From JBEHYA01 sp048498415 (lineage in GTDB: Bacteria; Pseudomonadota; Alphaproteobacteria; UBA9219; RGZA01): a stretch of 26,293 nucleotides of DNA. Position numbers and translations under genes: made by a program. Below, one piece after another: positions 13,912 through 20,604 of the stretch. Under the pieces are notes generated by a model, which was not told the origin of the DNA, searched no databases, and was given only the letters and a program-made list of their open reading frames with translations. The DNA is taken from the NCBI GenBank assembly GCA_048498415.1, contig JBEHYA010000019.1:1-26293 (forward strand), in the 5' to 3' direction. Every line of letters begins with the position of its first letter. Positions within the stretch are counted from its first letter, which is position 1.

Positions 13912-14703
13912 ATGGCAATGCCATCATTCAGCATGCGTCAGCTCATGGAAGCTGGCGTTCACTACGGCCACAATACCCGCCGCTGGAACCCGAAGATGTC
14001 GTCGTACCTCTTTGGCGTTCGCAATAACGTTCACATCATCGATCTCGAGCAAACCGTGCCCTTGTTCTACCGCGCGCTCAACGCTGTGCGCGAAGTGGTC
14101 AGCCAGGGCGGCCGCGTGCTGTTCGTGGGCACCAAGCACCAGGCGCAGGACATCGTGGCCAAGGCCGCGAAGCAGTGCGGCCAGTACTATGTGAATGCCC
14201 GCTGGCTGGGCGGCATGCTCACCAACTGGAAAACCATTTCCAATTCCATCAAGCGCCTGCGCGATATCGATACGCAGCTGGTCGAACAAGCATCCAAGCT
14301 CAGCAAAAAAGAAGTGCTGCAGATGACCCGCGAACGCGACAAACTTGAAAAGTCGCTGGGCGGCATCAAAGACATGGGCGGCCTGCCGGATCTGATCTTC
14401 GTGATCGATACCAACAAGGAAAACATCGCGGTCAAGGAAGCCCAGAAGCTGGGCATTCCCGTTGTGGCTATTCTCGATAGCAATTCCGATCCCTCGGGCA
14501 TTGCCTATCCGGTGCCGGGTAACGATGACGCCATTCGCGCCATCGAAACCTACTGCGATATGGTCTCGGCCGCTGTGCTCGATGGCCTGAAGCAGGAAGC
14601 GATTGCCAGCGGCGCCGATCTCGGCGCTTCGGCCAAGCCCGTTGAAATCGCGGCGCCTGCGCCGGCGAACGATACGGCTGGTAAAGAAGCAGCGACGGCT
14701 TAA
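13912..14703 (+). CDS. rpsB: 30S ribosomal protein S2
   Basis: S2 joins the small subunit late in assembly and supports S1 binding. The 263-aa protein is full length with the family start Met-Arg-Gln-Leu-Met-Glu-Ala-Gly-Val-His-Tyr-Gly-His. Signature segments Trp-Asn-Pro-Lys-Met, Arg-Trp-Leu-Gly-Gly-Met-Leu-Thr-Asn and Pro-Asp-Leu-Ile-Phe-Val-Ile-Asp are present. It ends in an Ala/Pro-rich tail of about 30 residues, as in many alphaproteobacterial S2 proteins. AAGGA lies 8 nt before ATG 13912. It is followed by a strong hairpin and then tsf. Confidence 0.98.
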   Translation: MAMPSFSMRQLMEAGVHYGHNTRRWNPKMSSYLFGVRNNVHIIDLEQTVPLFYRALNAVREVVSQGGRVLFVGTKHQAQDIVAKAAKQCGQYYVNARWLGGMLTNWKTISNSIKRLRDIDTQLVEQASKLSKKEVLQMTRERDKLEKSLGGIKDMGGLPDLIFVIDTNKENIAVKEAQKLGIPVVAILDSNSDPSGIAYPVPGNDDAIRAIETYCDMVSAAVLDGLKQEAIASGADLGASAKPVEIAAPAPANDTAGKEAATA

Positions 14704-14712
14704 CTCTATAAC

Positions 14713-14744
14713 GGCCAGCTTGCCGCTGCATGCGGCGGCTGGCC
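14713..14744 (+). terminator. Strong hairpin between rpsB and tsf (attenuator or processing site)
   Basis: GGCCAGC (14713-14719) pairs with GCTGGCC (14738-14744), and inside it GCCGC (14722-14726) pairs with GCGGC (14732-14736) around a TGCAT loop. A short, imperfect T-rich stretch (CTTTCTATT) follows. It probably lowers read-through from rpsB to tsf rather than ending all transcription. The tsf ribosome binding site AAGGGG begins 16 nt after it. Confidence 0.6.
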
Positions 14745-14772
14745 CTTTCTATTAAAATTAAGGGGAATACCT

Positions 14773-15696
14773 ATGGCAGATATTTCTGCGAACACCGTCA
14801 AAGAGCTGCGCGAAAAGACCGGCGCCGGCATGATGGATTGCAAAAAAGCGCTCGTTGAGACCAACGGCAACATGGAAGAAGCGATCGACTGGCTGCGTAA
14901 AAAGGGCCTGTCCGCTGCTGCTAAAAAAGCCGGCCGCGTCGCCGCTGAAGGCCTGGTGGCCGTCTTCGCACATGGCCCCAAGGGCATGATCGTTGAAGTG
15001 AATGCGGAAACCGATTTCGTGGGCCGCAACGAACAGTTCCAGTCGTTCGTGCGCACTACCGCTGACCTTGCTCATAAGCACGGTGCCGATCTGGAAGGCT
15101 TGAAAGCCAAGCCCTATCCCAACACCGGCCGTACGCTGAATGAAGAACTCACCCAGCTGATCGCCACGGTTGGCGAAAACATGTCGCTACGCCGCGCCGC
15201 TGAACTGTCGGTGCCGCAGGGTGTGGTTGCTTCCTATATGCACAATGCGGTTGCGCCGGGCCTCGGCAAGATCGGCGTGCTGGTGGCTTTAGAATCTGCT
15301 GCCGACAGCGCCAAGCTGCAGGAACTGGGCAAGCAGATCGCCATGCACGTGGCTGCCGCCCGTCCGGAATTCCTGAATATTGAAGGCGTCGATAACACCG
15401 CGCTGGAACGCGAAAAAGCCGTTCTCACCGAACAGGCCAAGCAGTCCGGCAAGCCCGCCAACATCATCGAAAAGATGGTCGAAGGCCGCGTGAAGAAGTA
15501 CTACGAAGAAGTGGTGCTTTTGGAACAGGTCTACGTGGTGGATGGCGAGACCAAGATCAAAGCCGTCATTGAAAAGGCGTCGAAAGATCTGGGCAGCCCG
15601 GTCAAACTGGCCGGCTTCGTGCGCTACCAGCTCGGCGAAGGCATCGAAAAGGAAACCTCCGATTTCGCGGCGGAAGTCGCCAAGATGGCCAGCTAA
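14773..15696 (+). CDS. tsf: Elongation factor Ts
   Basis: EF-Ts recharges EF-Tu by exchanging GDP for GTP in the cytosol. The 307-aa protein begins with a UBA-like domain containing Val-Lys-Glu-Leu-Arg-Glu-Lys-Thr-Gly-Ala-Gly-Met-Met-Asp-Cys-Lys-Lys-Ala-Leu, the most conserved signature of the family. Next come Asn-Ala-Glu-Thr-Asp-Phe-Val-Gly-Arg-Asn and the two core subdomains. The C-terminal Gly-Phe-Val-Arg-Tyr-Gln-Leu-Gly-Glu-Gly-Ile segment is intact. A good AAGGGG precedes ATG 14773. It forms the usual rpsB-tsf pair. A clear intrinsic terminator lies about 100 nt downstream, and pyrH has its own upstream region. Confidence 0.98.
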   Translation: MADISANTVKELREKTGAGMMDCKKALVETNGNMEEAIDWLRKKGLSAAAKKAGRVAAEGLVAVFAHGPKGMIVEVNAETDFVGRNEQFQSFVRTTADLAHKHGADLEGLKAKPYPNTGRTLNEELTQLIATVGENMSLRRAAELSVPQGVVASYMHNAVAPGLGKIGVLVALESAADSAKLQELGKQIAMHVAAARPEFLNIEGVDNTALEREKAVLTEQAKQSGKPANIIEKMVEGRVKKYYEEVVLLEQVYVVDGETKIKAVIEKASKDLGSPVKLAGFVRYQLGEGIEKETSDFAAEVAKMAS

Positions 15697-15777
15697 GGCC
15701 GGCATCCACGAAAAGCCAAGCAGGTGAATTTTTGTCCTGTGGCCTGTCGTGGACCCCGGCCTTCGCCGGGGTGACCA
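15697..15777. repeat. Palindromic repeat after tsf, one intact and one degraded unit
   Basis: The intact unit at 15750-15777 contains ACCCCGGCCTTCGCCGGGGT. At 15697-15710, directly after the tsf stop, GGCCGGCATCCACG looks like the remains of an inverted partner. This matches the paired layout seen at 17761-17855, with the left hairpin arm lost. Confidence 0.7.
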
Positions 15778-15785
15778 AGAACTAT

Positions 15786-16277
15786 TTACACCTTTAAAAC
15801 GGCTGCGGTCTCCGCAGCCGTTTTTATTTCCGGGGCCGGGCGATACGGCAGACCGGCCATATCTTTGCCGGCGCGTTCCATGAATTCTTCAAGCCATAAA
15901 GAAAGCGCCATGCCGACTTTAGAAATAGCCGTCACACGACCTTTCATGCCGGATCGCTCCAATAAATTTTCTGTCTCTTCAATCGGCTGGCCGGAATTCA
16001 GTGCGGCATAAGCGGGAAGTTTGTTCGCGCCCGCAAGGCCCATCAGAAGTTCAATGCCATCCACGGTGATCATGCGGCTGTCGGTCACCAGAATAACGCC
16101 GGTGGTATCATCCATTTTGCCGATATGGCTCCATGCCGGCGCGCCATCTTCAAATTCACGGATCTCGGCTGGAATGCGTTTGCCATTAGCGAGCGCGCGC
16201 ACAAGTTGCTTGGTGGAATCCCGCACGGCCTGATCGTCGTCGCAGATAATGATTTGAATGGGTAGGGCGTCGCTCAT
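15786..16277 (-). CDS. Stand-alone response-regulator receiver domain protein
   Basis: A 163-aa CheY-like protein with no output domain. The acidic pocket is Asp13-Asp14-Asp15 after strand 1 (Ile-Gln-Ile-Ile-Ile-Cys). The likely phosphoacceptor is Asp66 in Val-Ile-Leu-Val-Thr-Asp-Ser-Arg-Met-Ile. The switch Ser/Thr position is probably Ser95, and Lys120 ends strand 5. The usual Met-Pro after the phosphoacceptor is Met-Ile, and Lys-Pro is Lys-Val, so this is an atypical receiver. An AAAGGGA lies 7 nt before ATG 16277, supporting expression. It has no kinase partner nearby and interrupts tsf-pyrH on the opposite strand. Its last codons overlap the tsf terminator, giving an Ala/Lys-rich tail. 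Confidence 0.82.
   Translation of the reverse strand: MSDALPIQIIICDDDQAVRDSTKQLVRALANGKRIPAEIREFEDGAPAWSHIGKMDDTTGVILVTDSRMITVDGIELLMGLAGANKLPAYAALNSGQPIEETENLLERSGMKGRVTAISKVGMALSLWLEEFMERAGKDMAGLPYRPAPEIKTAAETAAVLKV
15796..15829 (+). terminator. Intrinsic terminator of rpsB-tsf inside the end of the receiver gene
   Basis: CGGCTGCGG (15800-15808) and CCGCAGCCG (15812-15820) form a perfect 9-bp stem with a 3-nt loop. AAAA precedes it and TTTTTATTT follows on the + strand. On the - strand the 3' flank is GTTTTAAA, so it could work weakly in both directions. The whole element encodes part of the last dozen residues of the opposing receiver gene. Confidence 0.85.
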
Positions 16278-16358
16278 GAGAATGTCCCTTTAAAAAGCCA
16301 GCTTATCCTAAGCGCCGAATTTTTCTTACACAACCGAAATAGAATGGCATCGCAGCCA

Positions 16359-16407
16359 TAAACCCGTTGCGTTTTGCCATAAAAATCAACATATTGGCGC
16401 GGGTTTA
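16359..16407 (+). promoter_or_regulatory. Candidate pyrH promoter flanked by an inverted repeat
   Basis: TTGCGT (16367-16372) and CATATT (16390-16395) are 17 nt apart, a weak sigma-70-like match. They are flanked by TAAACCCG (16359-16366) and CGGGTTTA (16400-16407), a perfect 8-bp inverted repeat that could be an operator or a leader stem. The location in the 187-nt space between the divergent receiver gene and pyrH is suitable. Confidence 0.35.
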
Positions 16408-16464
16408 TACCCTTGATGGGGAAGGGTGATGGCTGATAATCTCGCACGCAACAAGGAAGCTCCC

Positions 16465-17187
16465 GTGACCAAAACCACCGCCCGATTCAAGCGCGTCCTC
16501 CTCAAGCTCTCCGGCGAAGCCCTGATGGGCGACCGGGATTACGGCCTCGATTCCATCGTGGTCGACCGCGTGGCGGAAGAAATCAAAAGCGTGATCGCGG
16601 CGGGCGTTGAAGTCTGCGTGGTGATTGGCGGCGGTAACATTTTCCGCGGCGTCTCCGGCGCGGCCTCCGGCATGGAGCGCGCCACCGCCGATTATATGGG
16701 CATGCTGGCGACCACCATCAACGCACTCGCCATGCAGAACGCACTCGAGAAAATTGATGTGCAAACCCGCGTGCAATCCGCCATTCCCATGGCCGCGATC
16801 TGCGAGCCCTATATCCGCCGCCGCGCCATGCGCCATATGGAAAAAGGCCGCGTGGTGATTTTTGCCGCCGGCACCGGCAACCCGTTCTTTACCACCGATA
16901 CCGCAGCAGCCTTACGCGCCTCCGAAATGGGCTGCGATGCGTTGCTCAAGGCTACCAAGGTGGATGGCGTCTATTCCGCCGATCCCAAAAAAGACCCCAA
17001 AGCCACGCGCTACGACAGCCTGTCGTATCTGGAAGTGCTCAGCAAAGATCTGGGTGTCATGGATGCGTCGGCCGTCACATTGGCGCGCCAAAGCCGCATT
17101 CCCATTGTTGTGTTCTCCATCTTCACGCATGGCGGTTTTGCCGATGTCGTTCAGGGCAAGGGCCGCTTCACCATTGTTACGGAATAA
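16465..17187 (+). CDS. pyrH: UMP kinase
   Basis: PyrH makes UDP from UMP and ATP, feeding RNA, DNA and sugar-nucleotide synthesis. The hexameric bacterial enzyme belongs to the amino-acid kinase fold. Visible hallmarks are Lys-Leu-Ser-Gly-Glu-Ala-Leu at the N-terminus, Val-Ile-Gly-Gly-Gly-Asn-Ile-Phe-Arg-Gly, and Ala-Gly-Thr-Gly-Asn-Pro-Phe-Phe-Thr-Thr-Asp-Thr-Ala-Ala. GTG 16465 is preferred as start: AAGGA (16453-16457) lies 7 nt upstream and the resulting 240 aa match the usual length. ATG 16429 and GTG 16426 are in frame but put the nearest GAAGGG only 2-3 nt away. It opens the envelope/translation cluster and is followed by frr after 11 nt. Confidence 0.97.
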   Translation: MTKTTARFKRVLLKLSGEALMGDRDYGLDSIVVDRVAEEIKSVIAAGVEVCVVIGGGNIFRGVSGAASGMERATADYMGMLATTINALAMQNALEKIDVQTRVQSAIPMAAICEPYIRRRAMRHMEKGRVVIFAAGTGNPFFTTDTAAALRASEMGCDALLKATKVDGVYSADPKKDPKATRYDSLSYLEVLSKDLGVMDASAVTLARQSRIPIVVFSIFTHGGFADVVQGKGRFTIVTE

Positions 17188-17198
17188 AGGAAAATCCA

Positions 17199-17753
17199 AT
17201 GCCTACATCCCTTGATCAATTGAAGCAGCGCATGGCCGCCAGCGTGGAAGGATTCAAAAAAGAACTCGCCGGTCTTCGCACCGGCCGCGCCAGCGCCAGC
17301 ATGCTCGATCCTGTGCAGGTCGAAGCCTATGGCAGTATGATGCCCCTTAACCAGGTCGCCAACGTCAACGTGCCGGAACCCCGTTTGCTCACCGTGCAGG
17401 TATGGGACAAGGGCATGGTCAAAGCCGTTGAAAAAGGCATCCGCGATGCCGGCCTTGGCCTCAACCCGCAGCCCGATGGCCAGCTCATCCGCGTGCCGGT
17501 ACCCGATCTCAATCAGGAACGCCGCCAGGAACTCGTGAAGGTCGCCGGCAAATATGCAGAAGCTGCCCGCGTGGCCATCCGCAACGTGCGCCGCGATGGC
17601 ATGGATGGCCTGAAGAAAGACGAAAAAGATAAAGCCATCAGCGAAGACCAGCACAAGAGCCTCAGCGAACAAGTGCAGAAGCTCACCGATGCGGAAATCA
17701 AGCGCATCGATGACCAGCTGGCGGCCAAAGAAAAAGAAATCACGAGTGTATAA
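17199..17753 (+). CDS. frr: Ribosome-recycling factor
   Basis: RRF, with EF-G, splits the post-termination ribosome. The 184-aa protein has the expected helical-bundle ends and the central segment Arg-Thr-Gly-Arg-Ala-Ser-Ala-Ser-Met-Leu-Asp, followed by Tyr-Gly-Ser-Met-Met-Pro-Leu-Asn-Gln-Val-Ala. The late Asn-Val-Arg-Arg-Asp-Gly helix is intact. AAAGGA lies about 8 nt before ATG 17199. pyrH-frr adjacency is nearly universal. A repeat pair separates it from uppS. Confidence 0.98.
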   Translation: MPTSLDQLKQRMAASVEGFKKELAGLRTGRASASMLDPVQVEAYGSMMPLNQVANVNVPEPRLLTVQVWDKGMVKAVEKGIRDAGLGLNPQPDGQLIRVPVPDLNQERRQELVKVAGKYAEAARVAIRNVRRDGMDGLKKDEKDKAISEDQHKSLSEQVQKLTDAEIKRIDDQLAAKEKEITSV

Positions 17754-17760
17754 AAAGGTT

Positions 17761-17855
17761 GTCATCCCGGCGAAGGCCGGGATCCACGGCAGGCTACAGA
17801 ACGAAGATTTTGTTTAATGGCTTATCATGGATGCCGGCCTTCGCCGGCATGACGG
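17761..17855. repeat. Inverted pair of palindromic repeats between frr and uppS
   Basis: Left unit 17761-17789 contains ATCCCGGCGAAGGCCGGGAT; right unit 17826-17855 contains ATGCCGGCCTTCGCCGGCAT. They are inverted copies and each forms its own hairpin. The right unit ends at GACGG, whose last bases overlap GGAG (17854-17857), the ribosome binding site of uppS. Folding could therefore influence uppS translation. This is the best preserved pair in the window. Confidence 0.88.
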
Positions 17856-17865
17856 AGCGCACTAG

Positions 17866-18591
17866 ATGAACATGCAGCATCCCAAACCATCCGTGCCGCA
17901 GCACATCGCCATTATCATGGATGGCAATGGCCGCTGGGCCGCCGCGCGCTCACTGCCGCGTGTCGCGGGCCACAAGGCGGGCATGGAAGCCGTGCGCCGC
18001 GCGCTGCATGCCACCGCCGATGCCGGCATTCCGTTCCTCACGCTCTACGGCTTTTCATCTGAAAACTGGAAGCGTTCGGAGCAGGAAGTCAGCGATCTCA
18101 TGACTCTGCTGCGCTTATTCCTAAAAAGCGAAACCGCCGCGCTGCATGCCGATAATATACGTCTGCGCATCATCGGCGAACGCCGCCGCTTTGACCCGGA
18201 TATTATCAAGCTCATCGAAGAGTCCGAGAGCCTCACCGCCAACAATACCCGCCTTACGCTTACCGTGGCGCTGTCCTATGGCGGGCGGCAGGAACTGGTG
18301 CAGGCGGCGCAGCGTCTGGCGACAAAAGTCAAAAACGGCCAGATGGCGCCCGAACAAATCGATGAAACCGACATGGCGCGGGAACTCTATACGCTCGGCA
18401 TTCCCGATCCCGATGTGATCATCCGCACCAGTGGCGAAAAACGCATCAGCAATTTCCTGTTGTGGCAGTCGGCCTATGCCGAGCTTGTATTTATGGATAC
18501 GCTGTGGCCCGATTTCAGCGCCGAAGACCTGCGCCGCGCCCTTGATGAATTCAGCGCGCGCGAGCGCCGCTACGGGGTGCGCGTTGGATAA
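17866..18591 (+). CDS. uppS: Undecaprenyl diphosphate synthase
   Basis: This cis-prenyltransferase adds isopentenyl units to farnesyl diphosphate to make the C55 carrier for peptidoglycan and O-antigen. The 241-aa protein has Ile-Met-Asp-Gly-Asn-Gly-Arg-Trp-Ala near residue 20 (catalytic Asp), Gly-His-Lys-Ala-Gly, Phe-Ser-Ser-Glu-Asn-Trp, and Arg-Thr-Ser-Gly-Glu-Lys-Arg-Ile-Ser-Asn-Phe-Leu-Leu-Trp-Gln near the end. All conserved family regions are intact. GGAG lies 8 nt before ATG 17866. The order frr-uppS-cdsA-dxr is alphaproteobacterial; in E. coli dxr precedes uppS. Confidence 0.98.
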   Translation: MNMQHPKPSVPQHIAIIMDGNGRWAAARSLPRVAGHKAGMEAVRRALHATADAGIPFLTLYGFSSENWKRSEQEVSDLMTLLRLFLKSETAALHADNIRLRIIGERRRFDPDIIKLIEESESLTANNTRLTLTVALSYGGRQELVQAAQRLATKVKNGQMAPEQIDETDMARELYTLGIPDPDVIIRTSGEKRISNFLLWQSAYAELVFMDTLWPDFSAEDLRRALDEFSARERRYGVRVG

Positions 18592-18607
18592 AATTCTTGC
18601 CTCCAAT

Positions 18608-19402
18608 ATGTTCCGGCGCATTGCCAGCGCCGCCGTGCTGGTGCCGCTGTTTTACTGGATCGTGAAGACCGGCGGCTTCCCGTTCGAAAGCCTCATTCTG
18701 TTTGCAGCATTGTGGAGCGGTTATGAATGGCTCGCCATGGTCAACCGGCCGGAACAAAAAGCCGTCTGGATCATCGTGTTGTTCAGCCACGCCGTCACCT
18801 GGGGCATGGCGCTGCAGCAGGGCAATGCGGGCGCGCTGCTGGTCGCGCTAAGTATCAGCCTGATCAGCATGGCGGGATTTGCCATCTGCAAGGTGCGCCG
18901 GCCCGTGCTGCTTTCCATGGGCATCTCCTATTTAGGCGCCTGCATGGTCGGTCTGATTGCGCTTCGCCAGCTCCCCCATGGCTACAGCCTCACCGCCTTT
19001 TTATGTGCGTGTAGCTGGATGACGGATACCGGCGCGTATTTCTTCGGCAAGTTTTTACGCGGCGCGCGCATGGCGCCAGATATCAGCCCCTCCAAAACCT
19101 GGGCGGGGTTCGTGGGGGGTATCCTTACCGCCCTGGCCACGGCAGGCGTGTGCATATGGGTTTTCGCGCCCCAAAAGCCTATAACCGTCCTTTACATCGC
19201 GTTGGGCTTGTCATTGGCAAGCCAATGTGGTGACCTTTTCGAATCCTGGGTAAAGCGGCAGGCGGGCGTGAAAAACAGCAGCGACCTTATCCCCGGGCAT
19301 GGCGGTCTGCTCGACCGGGTAGATGGCCTGATCATGGCCACCCTGATGTTCTGGGCGGGCCTCTGGTTGGCAGATTTTGACTTAACATGGTGGCAGGCGT
19401 GA
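18608..19402 (+). CDS. cdsA: Phosphatidate cytidylyltransferase, with an altered signature residue
   Basis: CdsA makes CDP-diacylglycerol from phosphatidic acid and CTP in the inner membrane. The 264-aa protein has about seven to eight hydrophobic segments, Ser-Pro-Ser-Lys-Thr-Trp-Ala-Gly, and the C-terminal CDS signature Lys-Arg-Gln-Ala-Gly-Val-Lys-Asn...Pro-Gly-His-Gly-Gly-Leu-Leu-Asp-Arg-Val-Asp. In the standard signature Lys-Asp replaces the Lys-Asn seen here; that Asp is thought to help bind the metal pair. The rest, including His-Gly-Gly and the Asp-Arg-x-Asp end, is intact. ATG 18608 is chosen. TTG 18584 is in frame and overlaps the uppS stop. The gene overlaps dxr by up to 16 nt. Confidence 0.93.
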   Translation: MFRRIASAAVLVPLFYWIVKTGGFPFESLILFAALWSGYEWLAMVNRPEQKAVWIIVLFSHAVTWGMALQQGNAGALLVALSISLISMAGFAICKVRRPVLLSMGISYLGACMVGLIALRQLPHGYSLTAFLCACSWMTDTGAYFFGKFLRGARMAPDISPSKTWAGFVGGILTALATAGVCIWVFAPQKPITVLYIALGLSLASQCGDLFESWVKRQAGVKNSSDLIPGHGGLLDRVDGLIMATLMFWAGLWLADFDLTWWQA

Positions 19403-20591
19403 CGGCAGTTTTGGAAGCATTTAAACCCGCCCCGGCGAAGGCTCAGCGCAGCATCTGCGTGCTGGGCTCTACCGGCTCCATCGGCACCCAGACCCTTGAT
19501 CTCATCCGCGCCAACCGTTCCGCCTTTGTGGTGGATGCGCTGACCGCCCAGAACAATGTTGATCTGCTCATTGAACAGGCAAAAGAGTTTAGCCCGCGCC
19601 TTGCCGTGATCGGCGATGAAGCCAAGTATTCCAAACTAAAACAGGCGCTTGCCGGCACTTCCACAGAAGTTGCTTCAGGAAGGCAGGCGATCATCGATGC
19701 CGCCAAGCGGAGCAGCGACTGGGTCATGGCCGCAATCGTGGGTGCCGCCGGGTTAGCGCCCACCCTGGAAGCCGTAAAACGCGGCGCCACGGTCGCTTTT
19801 GCCAATAAGGAATGCTTTGCGCCGGCCCCATCATGCTGGCGGAAATGGCCCGCCATAATTCCACGCTGCTACCGGTGGATAGCGAACACAACGCCATTTT
19901 TCAGGTCTTCGATGCCGAACGCAAAGAGGGCATTGAACGCCTTATTCTCACCGCCTCCGGCGGCCCGTTCCGCAAGCACAGCCTGGATGAAATGCGCGGC
20001 ATGAGCGCCGCCCAAGCCATCAAACACCCCGTCTGGTCGATGGGTGCCAAGATTTCCATCGATAGCGCCACCATGATGAACAAGGGCCTTGAGATCATCG
20101 AGGCCCATTTTCTTTTCCAGATGCCGGAAGACAAGATCGACGTGCTTGTCCACCCGCAATCGGTCGTCCACAGCATGGTTGAATATAAAGACGGGTCTGT
20201 GCTCGCCCAGATGGGCAGCCCCGATATGCGCACGCCCATTGCCTATTCGCTGGCCTGGCCCGCCCGCATGGCCGCGCCCGTGCAGCGTTTAGACCTTGTT
20301 AAGCAGGGCCAGCTTACGTTCGAAGCGCCAGATCTGGTGCGTTTCCCGGCGATGCGTTTGGCGCGCGAAGCCTTAAAGCGCGGCGATACGGCGCCAACTA
20401 TTCTGAATGCCGCCAATGAAATCGCGGTTGCGGCGTTTTTGGCGGGTAAAATCGGGTTCCTTGATATTGCCCAAATTGTCGAAGAAACTCTGGCCCAATC
20501 GAACATCGCGCCCATCGCCGATCTCGAGACGGTCTACGCCAGCGACGCCGCCGCGCGCCGCCTGACGGAAGAAAAAATTGCCAAGCGCTAA
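19387..20591 (+). pseudogene. dxr: 1-deoxy-D-xylulose 5-phosphate reductoisomerase, split by a frameshift
   Basis: DXR carries out the second step of the MEP isoprenoid pathway using NADPH and a divalent metal. The first frame (from ATG 19387; GTG 19399 is an alternative overlapping the cdsA stop) holds the NADPH-binding Leu-Gly-Ser-Thr-Gly-Ser-Ile-Gly and runs to Phe-Ala-Asn-Lys-Glu-Cys at 19798-19815. The next frame resumes with Cys-Ala-Gly at 19818-19826. It contains Val-Asp-Ser-Glu-His-Asn-Ala-Ile-Phe-Gln, Ile-Asp-Ser-Ala-Thr-Met-Met-Asn-Lys-Gly, and His-Pro-Gln-Ser-Val-Val-His to the stop at 20591. The family motif Asn-Lys-Glu-Ser-Leu-Val-Cys-Ala-Gly needs six bases where two are present: a net loss of 4 nt. 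Everything else is well conserved, so a recent mutation or a sequence error is likely. Confidence 0.85.
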
Positions 20592-20604
20592 ACCATAGGG
20601 ACTT

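Noticed and set aside
16426..16464. Upstream pyrH start at GTG 16426 or ATG 16429
   Set aside because: The nearest GAAGGG is only 2-3 nt away, whereas GTG 16465 has a well spaced AAGGA and gives the usual family length.
5701..17855. CRISPR array made of the palindromic units
   Set aside because: Units occur in separate intergenic sites as inverted pairs, not as regularly spaced direct repeats, and no cas genes are present.
19812..20591. Second half of dxr as an independent gene starting at ATG 19812
   Set aside because: The ATG arises from the frame change, has no ribosome binding site, and the product would lack the NADPH-binding domain. It is better read as part of a broken dxr.
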